Below are positions 21,110-32,827 of a DNA stretch of 64,000 nt, in pieces. Source of the stretch: Pseudogymnoascus destructans (taxonomy: Eukaryota; Ascomycota; Leotiomycetes; Thelebolales; Thelebolaceae); NCBI RefSeq assembly GCF_001641265.1, contig NW_020167551.1, positions 149,493-213,492 on the forward strand, written 5' to 3'. Positions within the stretch are counted from its first letter, which is position 1, and each line of letters starts with the position of its first letter. The notes under the pieces are model-generated. The model was not told the origin of the DNA. It saw only the letters and a list, made by a program, of their open reading frames with translations, and searched no databases. Position numbers and translations under genes: made by a program.

Positions 21110-21816
21110 GGCGCTAGGGTTAAAAGTCCTTTCGATTCTTCATGCAATCTTCTAAAGTTAAGATACTGATAGCTAGACTACACTAGACAAGACTACAAGA
21201 CTACAAGCTGATGCAAATTTACTATAGTATCAACTAGGAGCAATATACAGAGAACGTAATCAACAAGTATCTTATCTCTCTAGCTTTGATCGCACCGATG
21301 TGAGCTGACCGGGGATATTCTGTTCTGGGTATGAACGTCCATGACATCATGGATAATGTCACGAGAAAATCCCCAATTGGACCCCAAATCCTCAAACTCG
21401 GGTTACTACGCCCTCAATCTACGTAGCGTAAAGTTTTCTGGTTTACCCACAAATATCGTACCTGGTAAAAAACTGACCTGTCTTCGATCGAGATCGAATT
21501 TGCCCCTAGTCTTGACATTTGCAACCCCTAAGTGGTCGGTGAGCTCCGTCTCCAATAGCTATAGCTGTGCGCGGGTGAGCTTCGCACAATCATACCCACT
21601 AAAACTTTCCACAGCTATCCATATTTTCTTACCTCACGCGCGCAGGATGTGAGGTGGAACCAGAAAATCGAGGAGGTCCCAGTATGGCCTCCTCATGCCT
21701 ATATATACACCCTCCCGCAGCCCCTCATCGAGCTGTATCAACCCCAAAATACAGATTCCAAAACCCCCCAATACAAATTCCAACAAAAGAGAGAACCAGC
21801 AACACAAACACACACA
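21110..21816. other. erg20 3' flank and promoter of the Gly/Ser-rich gene
   Basis: No coding frame supported. It ends with TATATATACACCCTCCCGCAG (21701-21721) and an A/C-rich leader directly before the start at 21817, a strong fungal promoter layout. Two copies of AAGACTACA lie near 21188-21205. Confidence 0.5.
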
Positions 21817-22395
21817 ATGTCCTCATACGACAACACCACCGGATACGTCGGCGGCGGCTACGACAACCCCGATCAGATGAACACCCAGGGCTGGGGCCAG
21901 ACCGACAACGTCGAGAACACCGGCATGGGCCCCGCCGCCTTCCCCCCTCGCCGCGGCTCCCACACCTTCGGCAGCCAAGGCAACCCGGGGATGGGCACCA
22001 CCAGGGGCCAGGACCGCACCTCGTCCTACTACGACGATGACAGCTACAACGCCGGCGCCGCACGCGGTCCCCGCTCTGCTTCCGCCACGGAGGACTCGTA
22101 TAACCCCGGTGGTCGTGCGGGCGATCCTGGCTACGGACCGAGGAGGAGCAGCATGGGGAGCGTGAGTAGCATGCGCAGCTTTGACGATTCGCAGCACCTC
22201 GGTGAGGGAGCGTCGGGGAGGGGGTCGCGTGGCTATCAGACGGGGATGGGGAGGAATATTGGTGGCGAGAAGCCGACCTCGTATAGTACGAGTTCGACTA
22301 CGGGGACGAGTTCGAAGCCAGGGACTGGGGGGTGGAAAGGAGCGGCGAAGAGGTTGGCGTCGAGGCTTCCGATGGGGAAAGGCAGCGGCGATTGA
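21817..22395 (+). CDS. Gly/Ser-rich hydrophilic protein of unknown function
   Basis: Intronless, 192 residues; start chosen at the ATG after the leader ACACACACAATG. The composition is rich in Gly, Ser, Asn, Asp, Arg and Thr, with almost no hydrophobic stretch: YDNTTGYVGGGYDNPDQMNT, then RPRSASATEDSYNPGG-like and MGSVSSMRSFDDSQHLGEG segments. It ends basic: GWKGAAKRLASRLPMGKGSG. I do not recognise a domain. The TATA-containing promoter and hydrophilic low-complexity sequence recall fungal hydrophilin-like stress proteins, but that is inference only. The start and frame look sound, since the other frames are shadows of the repeats. Confidence 0.65.
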   Translation: MSSYDNTTGYVGGGYDNPDQMNTQGWGQTDNVENTGMGPAAFPPRRGSHTFGSQGNPGMGTTRGQDRTSSYYDDDSYNAGAARGPRSASATEDSYNPGGRAGDPGYGPRRSSMGSVSSMRSFDDSQHLGEGASGRGSRGYQTGMGRNIGGEKPTSYSTSSTTGTSSKPGTGGWKGAAKRLASRLPMGKGSGD

Positions 22396-23319
22396 GGGCG
22401 AGGGTGAGGGATAGGTTGGATTTGAAGGCGGGGAGTGGTTTGAAGGATTGGGAGATGGGATGATATTTTGAGGTTTTGAATGGAGGGTAGATGATGTATA
22501 ATTTAATTTTCAGCTGATATTAATATTCTGGTGCAACGGCGAGGCTTTGAAGGTGAGGCCGTGAGGCTACCAGGATGCGCCGACCAGCGTACTACGGAGT
22601 CCGTAAGTTAGTAAAAAGTTTGCAGTGTTTGCCCAACACGCCTTTCCCGATTTGGCGCAACCACGCCTCTCGCTTAGCGTGGCTCATCCAGACTATAAAG
22701 TCTTCCTCCGCCCCAGTTCCTTTTCCTCTTCTTTTCTTCTTTTTTCTTCTTTAACCTAGTGCACGGGCTTTATGTGTATCAGTGAGGATTCGTCCGAGAT
22801 CACATTTTTGCTAGTTGAAAACTATAACTATGACCGCTCCTCTCGGTTCTAGGACTGGGAGGGAATCTTTGGAACATGACTTTCTCGAGAGAGAATAAAC
22901 ACTGCGTTTTTCATCGCGTGCTGCTCTTGATGGGTGGTTGTGGAGAAGAAGAAGAAGAAGAAGAAGAAGAAGAAGAACTACTGTGGACGATGGGCAGGAT
23001 GATGGATACTGGAAACAACACTGGCCTTGGGTTGAAGGAGACAAGAGTTCTGGAAGATATCTCGATGGACTGATGCTGGTGCCTTGGGCTATATGACGGT
23101 GTATTATGAAGCACAACCCGGCCAGGCAACAACACCGTAAACAAAAGGCTTCACTCAGATCGGTTGCACTGGACAAATGTCAACAAAAAGCTTCTATAAT
23201 ATTTTAATTCAGGCTCCAAACATAAACCAAGCACCGTGACATCATCCCATCCCGTCTCCCACATAACCCCAACCCCTCCATCTCAACCTCATCCCAACCC
23301 AACCACAACACCCACCACC
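22396..23319. other. Intergenic with a GAA microsatellite
   Basis: No gene supported. A (GAA)n run of about 11 units lies near 22944-22977. A CT-rich block (about 22725-22755) precedes it. The last 120 bp are C/A-rich leader for the gene starting at 23320. Confidence 0.5.
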
Positions 23320-24339
23320 ATGTCTTCCCAAACAGCCCTCGTAACAGGCGCCAGCGGCCTCCTCGGCCGCGCCGTCACAACAGCCTTTAACCGCAAATCC
23401 TGGTCCGTAACCGGCACTGGCCTCACTCGCGCCAATCCCCCCGCCATTCTCGCCGTTGACCTTGGCGATTCCGCTGCAGTGGCCAAATCACTCGATGATG
23501 TGAAGCCCAGCGTCGTTGTGCATTGTATGCCCTCCCTTCCTCGTGAACTTTACACACTCGAAGGAAGCTGAAACTAACACCCCCCAGGTGCAGCAAACCG
23601 CTTCCCCGACTCGTGCGACCGCGACCCCACCGCCGCCCGCGCCCTCAACGTCGCCGCGACCCGCTCTCTCGCCGAGCAAACCGCCCAGCGCGGGATAGTC
23701 CTCATCTACATCAGCACCGACTACGTTTTCTCCGGCGCCCCGGGCGAAGCGCCCTATGAGACCTCCGCCACGCCCGCGCCGACGAATTTATACGGTATGA
23801 CGAAGTTAGAGGGGGAGAAGGCGGTGGGGGAGGCTTATGCCGCTGCGGGAGGGAAGGGGAGGGGTGTGGTGCTGCGGGTCCCGGTGCTGTATGGGAAAGC
23901 GGATAAACATGCTGATAGCGCGGTGAATTCGTTGGTTGATGCGGTGTGGAAAGCTCAGAAGGAGAAAGTGGTTATGGACGGCTGGGCGAAGCGCTTCCCC
24001 ACGAACACCGAGGATGTAGGGAGGGTAGTTGCTGATATCGCTACGCTCTACATTTCCAAGATCGAAGCCGGAAGGGCGGAGGGGTTGCCGGCGATACTGC
24101 AGTTTTCGGCGGAGGATCTGTATACAAAGTATGAGATGTGTGAGCTGTTTGCACATTTGATGGGGTTGGGGTTGGAGAAGATGGAGAAGGATGTCAGGGG
24201 GAATGAGGGGAATACGGGGGTGCAGAGGCCGTTTGATTGTCATCTTAGTACGAGGGCGTTGAAGGAGTTGGGGATTGAGGTGCATACCCATGATTTTAAG
24301 GGGTGGTGGAGGTGGGAGTTGGGTGCGGTGAGGCGGTGA
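23320..24339 (+). CDS. MAT2B/RmlD-like extended SDR (NAD(P)-binding)
   Basis: Exons 23320..23524 and 23588..24339 (phase 1) give 318 residues. The start is the ATG in CCACCATG before SSQTALVTG. The Rossmann nucleotide-binding motif is TGASGLLG near the N-terminus. STDYVFSG and the YxxxK active-site pair (NLYGMTKLEGEKAVG) follow, with a C-terminal substrate domain (FDCHLSTRALKELGIEVHTH). This layout matches RmlD-type dTDP-4-dehydrorhamnose reductases and their eukaryotic relative MAT2B, the regulatory beta subunit of methionine adenosyltransferase. In fungi the MAT2B-like label is the usual one; a catalytic role cannot be told from sequence. Confidence 0.82.
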
Positions 24340-26571
24340 TAGGGGGGTGAGAAGCGGGGGTAGTGGATGTGATATCTATTTGGATCTAAGCTTGATATTA
24401 TAACTAGCTGATATATATATCTCTCATTTTCGGTAGCTTAAAATCCCTGAGCCCATCTCACACCCCAAAGAAAAGAAAACCCCCCTCACCTCTATTCCCA
24501 GACTGACTTCTACTCCAATCCAACTCAGACGCAAGTTTCTTTCCGTGAAACCTGAAACAAAGGTGGATTACATTACATGCTGACGAAGCGGGTGTCACAG
24601 GCAAACTTCTCAGCGTGGAGCACGAAGTCAATCGAAAAGTTTGTACTGGGGACGGTTTTCAACCCCTATTCTCGTCAGTGACTATAGTAGTGGTGTTGTG
24701 GCATAGTTACCAAGGTTGGGCGTATGCCGCACACCTCGATGGGGGATAAGTCTCGATATTATATGCCAACCTCGTGTAGATTTACCTATATCAGTCATTA
24801 TAATACACCTTTTCCCTTACAAATTCATATAAGATGATAATTACAGCCAGTGATAAATCGGCCTTATTTTTGTGAGTAATTGTAAACTTTCATAATTGAA
24901 GTTTCCGATACAGACGTCATAGAGGCGTTTGGGTTGCATGAGTATGGAGCTGAAGCATTGGGTTTCTTTTTTCTCAAGATTATGCATTTGATAAAACTAT
25001 CTACCATAAAATATTCAGGAGTACCTAATCCAGAAAACGTCAGCATATCCCGATGCAAGGCAGGTCGGTCTGACTCCATATTTGGACAACGATAAGTTTG
25101 AGCTCAGGAGATGGATGCATAATCAGAATATACCATGTACGATAATCCCGTCGCCGCTTCCTAATAACGGCTTTCATGTAATAGGGAACAATAATCATCA
25201 TATTATGCTCCGTATTGATTTGAGGTTTGTGACTCCACCGCCCCGGTTGCATATGCTGCAGGGACATAACTTGGGGAGGAAGTAGGTGGTGGGAAAGTCG
25301 AAAATGAAAGGGGGGCCTTACAATTGTGACTGCTGGTAAATTTGGCTTCAGATTATTGTTGGATTACCCTATATTCTTGGGAATTGTCAGTAATGAGTCG
25401 AAGATAATAACGAGTGAAATAAATATATGAAAGACACGGGATCAGAATGGAAGTGCGGCCATGAAGACATGCCGGCCATCTGTTCCACAGAGGTGGTCAA
25501 GAGACACGGCGGCTTTAACCTAAAATCCCTTAATTCCTAGGCATCGTATCCATTTGAGAACTGTTTGAAGACAGAGAGCAAAGACTGATGAGGGGTGGAC
25601 GGTGATATACCTGCTAAAAGATTCGGCTTTCCTCACGGTCGTAGTAAGTACCACTGTGAACAACACAACCACGCCAGTTCAGACCAAGAAGAGCATGGAA
25701 ACCAAAAGAGCAGCAGGGTAATGACGGCAGAAAAGAAGGACCCGTATAGTTCACAATCCTGGAAGCTTGTATGCTTATAGTATGGAATGTGGAATAGTTT
25801 GGCGCATTTGGTGGGAGTCAAGAGTCGGTGAAGGAAGGGGCAGGAAGCTTGACCTAAAGTTCAGACGACAGCACGACGTGTAGAAATGTCTGGGCTTTTG
25901 GGGAGGATACCTGCCTCTGCATGAGAACTTGATAACTATGAGCAAAGGATTGAAATCCAGAATCCAGAATTCCAAGCCCGAATGTCACTCGTAGATTTGT
26001 GATAGAATCTGTCTGGGAGGTGCGAGAGGATTCACGTCTAGCATCGGTATGAGGAATCTCAAAGAGTTAATAAAGCCAAAAACTAGTATAGTTGTCATAT
26101 ATTGGCAGGGAATCAATAAAGAAGCTCAGAGAATCATAATGGTTCAGTGGCTGCAAGAGTGATGAAGTTAATTTTTGGACGCGTCGTCAAAATATTTTTG
26201 GTATGTGTGCGTCGGACTGCCTCGGAATATACTTTCCCCTTACTAACCAATGCTGTCTTAGCGCCTTTTCCCCAGACCAGGCACCACCTTCCTTGTCTTC
26301 TCATCTTTGTTGGTTGTGTTGGGGCGCTTCCAACTGCCTGAAGCCGTTTTGTTTTTTTTTATTTCTTTGTCAATATGTTTTAAATATCTCGTACATAGGA
26401 GGGCCATCTTGAATATTTTGTGTTTTGGAAATTTACAACCGCTCTCTTGCACTCTCCAACACGCATTTGCTGAAGTGACAGTCCAGATCCTACTAAGAGG
26501 GGCAAGCCGAAAGTGAGACTTCACAACCCAACATAGGCTTTGAGAGAGGAACGGAAACTGCAACAGACAAA
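24340..26571. other. Intergenic, 2.2 kb, no gene recognised
   Basis: Only short frames without domains. A TATATATATATCTC stretch lies at 24412-24425. I found no tRNA, no clear transposon end and no conserved protein. The last part should include the promoter of the AIG2-like gene at 26572. Confidence 0.4.
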
Positions 26572-27420
26572 ATGTCAGGCTTGGGTGGAGATGGCACGTC
26601 AATTTCCCTCTCTTCTGTGCCTGAGAATGGCCGAACAGCTTTTGTCTATGGCACCCTGGTGAGCAACTCGTTACCCCGCTCTCTCTCGGATCCCTCTATC
26701 GGAAACCCTCCACTAACGACCTCGTAGATGGTTCCCCAGATTTTATACCGTGTCTGTTATGGTACCGAAAATCCTCTCCCGGAACTTATCTCTCACCTCC
26801 GCCTTTCTCCTGCACTTTTGCGAAACTATTCCTGCCGAAAGGTCCGCCATGCGGACTTTCCCGGTATCATTGCACAGAAAAACCATACGGTTCTCGGGAC
26901 TCTGATAAGTGGCCTTAGCAAGGCAGATGTGAGTTGGCTGGATCAGTTTGAAGGCGATATGTACAAACGTGTGTTTATCGAGGTACAGGCACTTGAGGCC
27001 GAGGTATTCGACGCATATGGGAACATCAAAGCGGAGGAGATGGAGAAAGTCAATGCTTTTAAAGAAGGGGAAAGGAACATGGTGAGGGCGGAGACTTATG
27101 TGTGGGATCTGGGTAAGGACCGTCTTGAGAGTGAGGAGTGGTTATTTGCGGATTTTCGCAGCGAGAAGATGAAGAATTGGGTTGATGGACCTGAGAACGA
27201 CGGGACGGTCGACCACTATGATGACTCCGGAACAGAAAGGGGGAGCCAAGACGGCGACGGGAAAGGAGGGGCGCCCGAAACAGAGAAGGGATTTGAAATT
27301 GATGGGGGGCACGTTGAAGACGAGGAACAAGAAAAGCGCCGGATCGCCTCGGTGGTCGCCGGCATCGCTGCAAAGGAAGCTGAGGATTGGGAGTCGGATG
27401 CATTGATGAGCGCGGTGTGA
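26572..27420 (+). CDS. AIG2-like / gamma-glutamylcyclotransferase-like protein
   Basis: Exons 26572..26658 and 26728..27420 (phase 0) give 259 residues. The splice joins TAFVYGTL to MVPQILYRVCYG; FVYGTLM is the GGCT/AIG2 hallmark at the substrate loop. Further conserved pieces are HADFPGIIAQ, TVLGTLISGLSKADVSWLDQ and FEGDMYKR, with an acidic residue in the region where the family's catalytic Glu lies. The fold releases 5-oxoproline from gamma-glutamyl compounds in some members; the substrate is unknown for this branch. After about residue 165 an extension is rich in Asp, Glu and Gly (TERGSQDGDGKGGAPE) and ends WESDALMSAV; this is longer than bacterial or plant relatives. Confidence 0.8.
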
Positions 27421-30400
27421 GCAGTTGACTCCGACGAGCATCGATCTTGTATGGATCTGGATGCTCGTCCCGCAAAGACGCAGTTGTAGATCTGAAATTA
27501 CCCGTAGATGCAATACATGCCGAACAGCGTGTAATAGGTAGAGAATGGAAAATGTTGACATACAGGTGGAGTCAATAGCATGTAACAAAAGATTGGCAAT
27601 TTCCTTCTCCTATTTCCAAGAGAGATAGAACCACAAGAGAGCTTGGGTTGAGGCAGGAGAGAACGCCATTCTCTTCGCCTACGTGTATTGTTGGTGTATT
27701 GTTGTTGGTCTTCCTATCCCCTCAGACCATCCTCTCATCTGCTTCCGACCCATATGGCGCGTAACGTCACAACCAACCACGAAAAAGAATCCTTCCCTCA
27801 TTTCGCTCCTATCCCATCCCATCATCCTCATTTTGTTTCACATCATCTCATGTATTATTATGCACATACCAACCATCCCATCTCACCAAACACAACAGCA
27901 AACACATCGCCACGTCACTTATCTGTCCAGATTCTGGCGCAACTCGAAACGTGAAACGCATCACACGAATTCACGAATCGCGAATCACATAACTTATCAC
28001 AAGTCGCAAAGCCAGCAAATCACATATCACAAGTCAAAACAAAGCCAGCAAATCACGTGGCTCAATATCAATCACTCTTCACGTGTGATCAACCCCACAC
28101 GCCAGAGTTTCAGATCCAGGAGACGCAACGTTGACTGCTGGATGGGGAAGGTTCTTCTGGGGCCTGGCTGAGAAGCTTCTCTTGGTGCCAAGACCGGAGA
28201 TGATGGGTCGGCAAGGTAATTAATTGATGGTGACATTCTGCTTCACGTCGGGAGCGTCCGCTGTGGTGTCACGATGATTTGAGCTCGGCGATAGAGTTAC
28301 TCTATGACAAGGTGGATCGATGCATGGCCAGCTCAAGATTCTGGAGTTTGACAAGGCAGAATATCTGTTTATGGAACCAAGTGCATGACGAATAGCTAAA
28401 TTACACGTCTAGGTGCAGGAAGGGACGCTGAGAAGCTCAGATCATTAATGTCAGACCCATAAAGGCAATTTACACAGCAGAAAGCCGTGACACTTCATGA
28501 CAAGAATAGCACAGCATCCGCTGCAATGCCTCCGCAAAGCCCTGATCACGATATCCACATTGGCAAATGCGACGTTGCCAAAATATTGCCACTCTTCCCT
28601 GAGTCGATCCCGACGACGGTTTTCGGAGAGGGAGAAGAGGCAACGGGCCATATGTCCCACTGGGGGAAGTTGAAGACTCGAGCAACGTGATCTACGCGTA
28701 GGTGCATGAGGCGTTCACCGACCTCTTCTCCTCCCCAGGTAGGCCCGCAAAGCGGTGGAAGTCTTGAGAGGGATTGGTACAGAAGCAAAAAACAGATAAG
28801 AGGCTGGGAACCGGACTTGCTTGGCGGCGGTGTCTCGCCTTTGTGGATCTCTCGAATGTCGCCGAAAGGAATCTCAAAGTAATATGGAGAACGAAGTACG
28901 TACGAATCGCGACTCTGGACAACGCTCCGAGCCCGCCACTCAGCTACCATGGTACAGATGATACACTCCGGTCAGTCAAATCGCCAATCCGAGTCCTACT
29001 GTGGAGGGAGGGTACAAGCCAAGCAAACGTGAAGCCAAAGTGATCAATTTGACGGCGAGCACCACTCAAAGGCTCAAGATGCCACCTTATGCCAATCCCC
29101 ATTTCATCCGTTGTCCTATCCTCGTTTTCGCTTTGTCTTATCCGACGTGTAAGTCGTATAAAATTTCTTATGCTGAGACGAGGCGCCGTTTCAGATACAG
29201 GACGGACGAATAAGGTGGTCACGAAGCGGTCTCGCTTGGTCGCGTCATCCTTGGCCATGCTTGGTGAGGGTTCGGGGAGAAGTAGGGGGTACTCGAGATG
29301 GAAGGTATTCCCAGTGGTGGCTGGTAAGTGGGCCGTTGAGGTCCACCAGACGTGAGCCAACCGGTTTTGCGGGACGTACCATCCAGTTTTTCTAGTGCAA
29401 GTCAAGGACCAGCTGAGAGGCGGCTGGGAGCTTGTGCCTTGCCTGTGCATTCCCACTGCCTTGCGCTGTGGGCTGGCAGTGGCTGTGTACCGCTAAACTC
29501 CTCCCCAGATGCCTGATCACAGCTGCTCTGGGGGAGTCTCGTGCAGCGGCCTCACCGGATTATTATGTTGAAGCCTGATCAAGCTCTAGGGAGACTCTTG
29601 CTGCGGCCTCCTAAATTTATCTTTTCAGCCTCGAGGAATTCTGCGACGTTGGAGAACACGCGCTTCTTGTTGGACTTTTGAAATCGCGGTGAGGAATTCA
29701 CAACGCTGATTCCTTCCGATACCAGCCCTATGGGAGTTTGTGTGTAGGCGCACAGTGTTCACTGTCGCTATTATGAGTGGTGGTTTGGTGCTATTCCAGG
29801 CATTTGGTATCTTCCGAACGGCCATGTGTGGCGCCTGTTCATGGCCGTTCTCGAGGCCTGCCAGCTGGCAGGATAGATCCTGCCCCACGCCGCACCCCTG
29901 TGACTTCGGCTTCTGGGATTCCATTCGCGCCACCATTGGAAAATAACGCGTCACCCTCAAGACATGTGACTGAGGGAAGAAGCAAGAATGCAGGTACGAT
30001 ATCGACGCCACCTCGAATTTTACCCTTCCGGCTTGGGGGATATCCTTTGATTAACTGATACTCCTCGATGTCGTACCCATGTCGTCGGACATCATCCAGA
30101 CAAAGGCTACGCTACGAGTCATTAAAGGTGAAGACACGGTCGGGCTACAAGTGACAAAGAAAAAATCGTTTCAAACTTTTACACGCCACGTCCGCGTCCT
30201 TCGGTCAGCCACTCTCATCGCATCCTTACCCATCATGTCTTTGGTTCCCTCCCGTGTCGTGGAGTCGTTGCATACTCGGACTCCGCCCAGGATCGCTTCG
30301 TATCCAGTCAAGCCGTTTCTCCGGAATCCCTTTTGCACCCCCTACCGAAACCTTGCACACTAGCTTGTCAGACTTTCATGTGTAGGGGACTCCATCGGAC

Positions 30401-31160
30401 AAACCACATTTGCTCCACGCATACTCCGCAAATGTTTATGCTTCACCTCCCGTCTGTGCTCCGTCCACCGTGCTTTCCTACTGCTTCCTTCGCCATTCCA
30501 AGGAGCTTAGAGTAGCGCGCTCTAGCCCACTGCTGCAGATACAACATACTGTATGTACTCGGATCCACAGGATCTACGCAAGTCAGCAACCACTATGGCT
30601 CCCGAGACTTGTGAATTTGCCTCCCTTCCCCTATCGTCCCATCTCCATGCTATAAAGAACCCAGAAAGCCCCCCCTTCCTCTCACAAGTCCTTGGCGATT
30701 AAACATTCTTGTTTGCACTTCATTTTACAGGCTAGACCTACATCTCTTCAACGAATTCGATATTCGGAGATCTATCATTCCTTATTTCCTGCCTGTGGCA
30801 TTTGCAAACCGTTACAATCCTTGATATCCAACTCACATTCCCTCAATCGCCAAGTCTAAAAGACTCGATCTTGCTTAAGCAAACGTATACAGTATGTAAT
30901 ACCCTTCTAATATTATTCTGTTGCTGTTTTGGGAGTTATCAAAATCCACTCCAGTATTGCCTCTAGCGAGACAATAGACTTGTGTGGTGTTCTGGCCCTT
31001 TCCTTCAATAGCCGTATTGTTCCTATTGTCGACCTCGAATATTCCACCCGATACTTGGGGGCTAACATTATTCGTTAGCATCATTCACTTGGCAATATAA
31101 AAGCCTAGAAATCTTGTCTCTGTATCTCGTCCGGCACGAACTACCAACACAACTATCAAC
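27421..31160. other. Long intergenic region upstream of the AA11 gene
   Basis: About 3.7 kb without a supported gene. Seen: clustered AAATCAC/TATCACAAGTC repeats at 27970-28060, with CACGTG E-boxes at 28055 (TCACGTGG) and 28080 (TCACGTGTGA); an imperfect direct repeat (GCCTGATCA... at 29511 and 29573, about 40-50 bp each); and a CT/CA-rich stretch near 30650-30860 that is likely leader for the AA11 transcript. The frames of up to 170 codons around 28450-29460 have no recognisable domain. It may hold a non-coding RNA or a long regulated promoter; neither can be shown. Confidence 0.35.
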
Positions 31161-32387
31161 ATGCATTTCACATCTTCTATCGTTGCCACTCTTGGCATGG
31201 CCTCGTACGCGAGCGCCCACATTATGATGACCACCCCGAAGCCTTTCGGAAAGTCTACTCTCAACAACAGCCCTCTTCTCGCTGATGGAAGCGACTTCCC
31301 TTGCAAGCAGCGCGGTGGCGTCTACGACCCAGAGGGTGCCAGCAATCCCATGGCCCTCGGCTCCACGCAGCCCTTGAACTTCGTTGGCAGCGCCGTCCAC
31401 GGTGGTGGGTCATGCCAGATCTCCATCACATACGACGAGAAGCCAACAAAGGATAGCGTCTGGAAGGTCATCCACTCGATCGAGGGAGGCTGCCCAGCGC
31501 GTGGCGTCGACGGCAACCTCGGCGGTGGCCCTGACACCCCGGTCCCGGATGATTACAGCTTCACCATCCCCAACAGCCTTCCAACTGGCAATGCCGTTCT
31601 TGCTTGGACTTGGTTCAACAAGGTCGGCAACCGCGAGATGTACATGAACTGTGCTCCAATCGACATCACCGGAGGCAACTCGAAGTCAAAGCGCGACACT
31701 GCCGCCTACGACGCTCTCCCAGATATGTTCACCGCAAACATTGACAATGGCTGCAGCACTGCGGAGACAGTGGATCTTCAATTCCCCAACGCCGGGGAGT
31801 CCGTTCAGAAGCTCGGATCAGGTGAGCTTGGCGGACCACTGGGAAGTTGCAAGGCTTCAACTGGCGGATCTGGTGGTGGCAGTTCATCCGATGCCCCAAA
31901 GCCGACACAGTCTGCTGTTGCCACCCCCACCGGTATTCAGGGTGGCGTTTTCGTCACCGTCGCACCTAACGCAAGTGCAACTGTCGCCCCTGTCGCGACC
32001 TCTGCCCCAGTTGCCTCTGTCGCTCCTGTCGCATCCGCCGCGCCCGCTGTTCCCACGAACGTCACCTCCAGCCCATACGCACCCGCCGCTGTCGTACCTG
32101 ATGCAGGCTCTTCAACAAACAACGGTTCCGACACCACCACTGGCAGCTTGGAGACCGCCGCTGGCACACCTTGCCCAGGCCAGGAGGGCTCATGGAACTG
32201 TATCAGTGGAACCTCCTTCCAACGCTGCGCTTCTGGCCACTGGTCTGTCGTTCAGTCCGTCGCCGCTGGAACCACTTGCAAGACTGGCATGTCTCAAAAC
32301 ATGAAGATCGTCAACGCCGCCAAGCCAAGACGCGCAATCCGCTTCTCCAATGAGCACGTCCGCCGTCACCTGGCTTACTCTTCGTAA
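31161..32387 (+). CDS. AA11 lytic polysaccharide monooxygenase with C-terminal chitin-binding-like module
   Basis: Intronless, 408 residues. Signal peptide 1-19 (MHFTSSIVATLGMASYASA) leaves His20 as the mature N-terminus (HIMMTTPKPFG), the first ligand of the copper histidine brace. The second is His80 in GSAVHGGGSCQ. SDFPCKQRGG, EGGCPARG and YMNCAPIDI carry the Cys and Tyr residues expected in AA11. These enzymes oxidatively cleave chitin outside the cell. After about residue 230 come a Ser/Gly/Pro/Ala/Val-rich linker with VAP repeats, then a Cys-containing module (TPCPGQEGSWNCISGTSFQR, CASGHWSV, GTTCKTGM) like the X278 module of AA11 proteins. A KR dipeptide at about 177-178 could be processed. 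The C-terminus is unusually basic (KPRRAIRFSNEHVRRH). Confidence 0.93.
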   Translation: MHFTSSIVATLGMASYASAHIMMTTPKPFGKSTLNNSPLLADGSDFPCKQRGGVYDPEGASNPMALGSTQPLNFVGSAVHGGGSCQISITYDEKPTKDSVWKVIHSIEGGCPARGVDGNLGGGPDTPVPDDYSFTIPNSLPTGNAVLAWTWFNKVGNREMYMNCAPIDITGGNSKSKRDTAAYDALPDMFTANIDNGCSTAETVDLQFPNAGESVQKLGSGELGGPLGSCKASTGGSGGGSSSDAPKPTQSAVATPTGIQGGVFVTVAPNASATVAPVATSAPVASVAPVASAAPAVPTNVTSSPYAPAAVVPDAGSSTNNGSDTTTGSLETAAGTPCPGQEGSWNCISGTSFQRCASGHWSVVQSVAAGTTCKTGMSQNMKIVNAAKPRRAIRFSNEHVRRHLAYSS

Positions 32388-32827
32388 GGAGCACAATATA
32401 TCGCAGGTCGATGTAATTGTGTATTTTTAAGGTTTGGGGACATGGGTCAGGCGTCATGGATTCACAAATTCTTGTACATAGTTTTGTGTTGTGTCAGAAT
32501 ATAGGGGGCAGAGCAAGGAACATGTCTAGGAATTAAAAGATATTAACTTCCAACTCTTATGAAATTTATGTGACTCGCTCGTCTGATGAGCTACGTACGT
32601 GAGCCAGGTCAAAATTTGAGCCTGGAAAGTAGAACCCGCTTTAAACTAAACCTATTTGAGCGGGCCGAGTACCCCTGCTATTCACACACCACTAACCATA
32701 GTAAGTTCATTAAAACCGTTTAATTTGAATAAGTTATGATAAATTATAAGTAGTTAAATTATAAATAGTTTTTTGAGTATACGGCTTCAGCGGTATTAAC
32801 TGACCTATTCGAAAAGAAAGAAACCAA
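32388..32827. other. Convergent intergenic region, AT-rich
   Basis: 3' ends of the AA11 and DUF3433 genes. The stretch 32700-32790 is AT-rich with repeated AAATTATAA/TAAATAGTT words. GAGCGGGCCGAGTACCCCTG (about 32658) looks like repeat debris, but no boundaries are visible. No gene seen. Confidence 0.45.

Noticed and set aside
22944..22977. Poly-Glu coding region from the GAA run
   Set aside because: The frame is short, has no domain and depends wholly on the microsatellite.
28451..29460. Several overlapping frames of 70-170 codons on both strands
   Set aside because: No start context, intron or domain evidence; they overlap each other on both strands as chance frames do.
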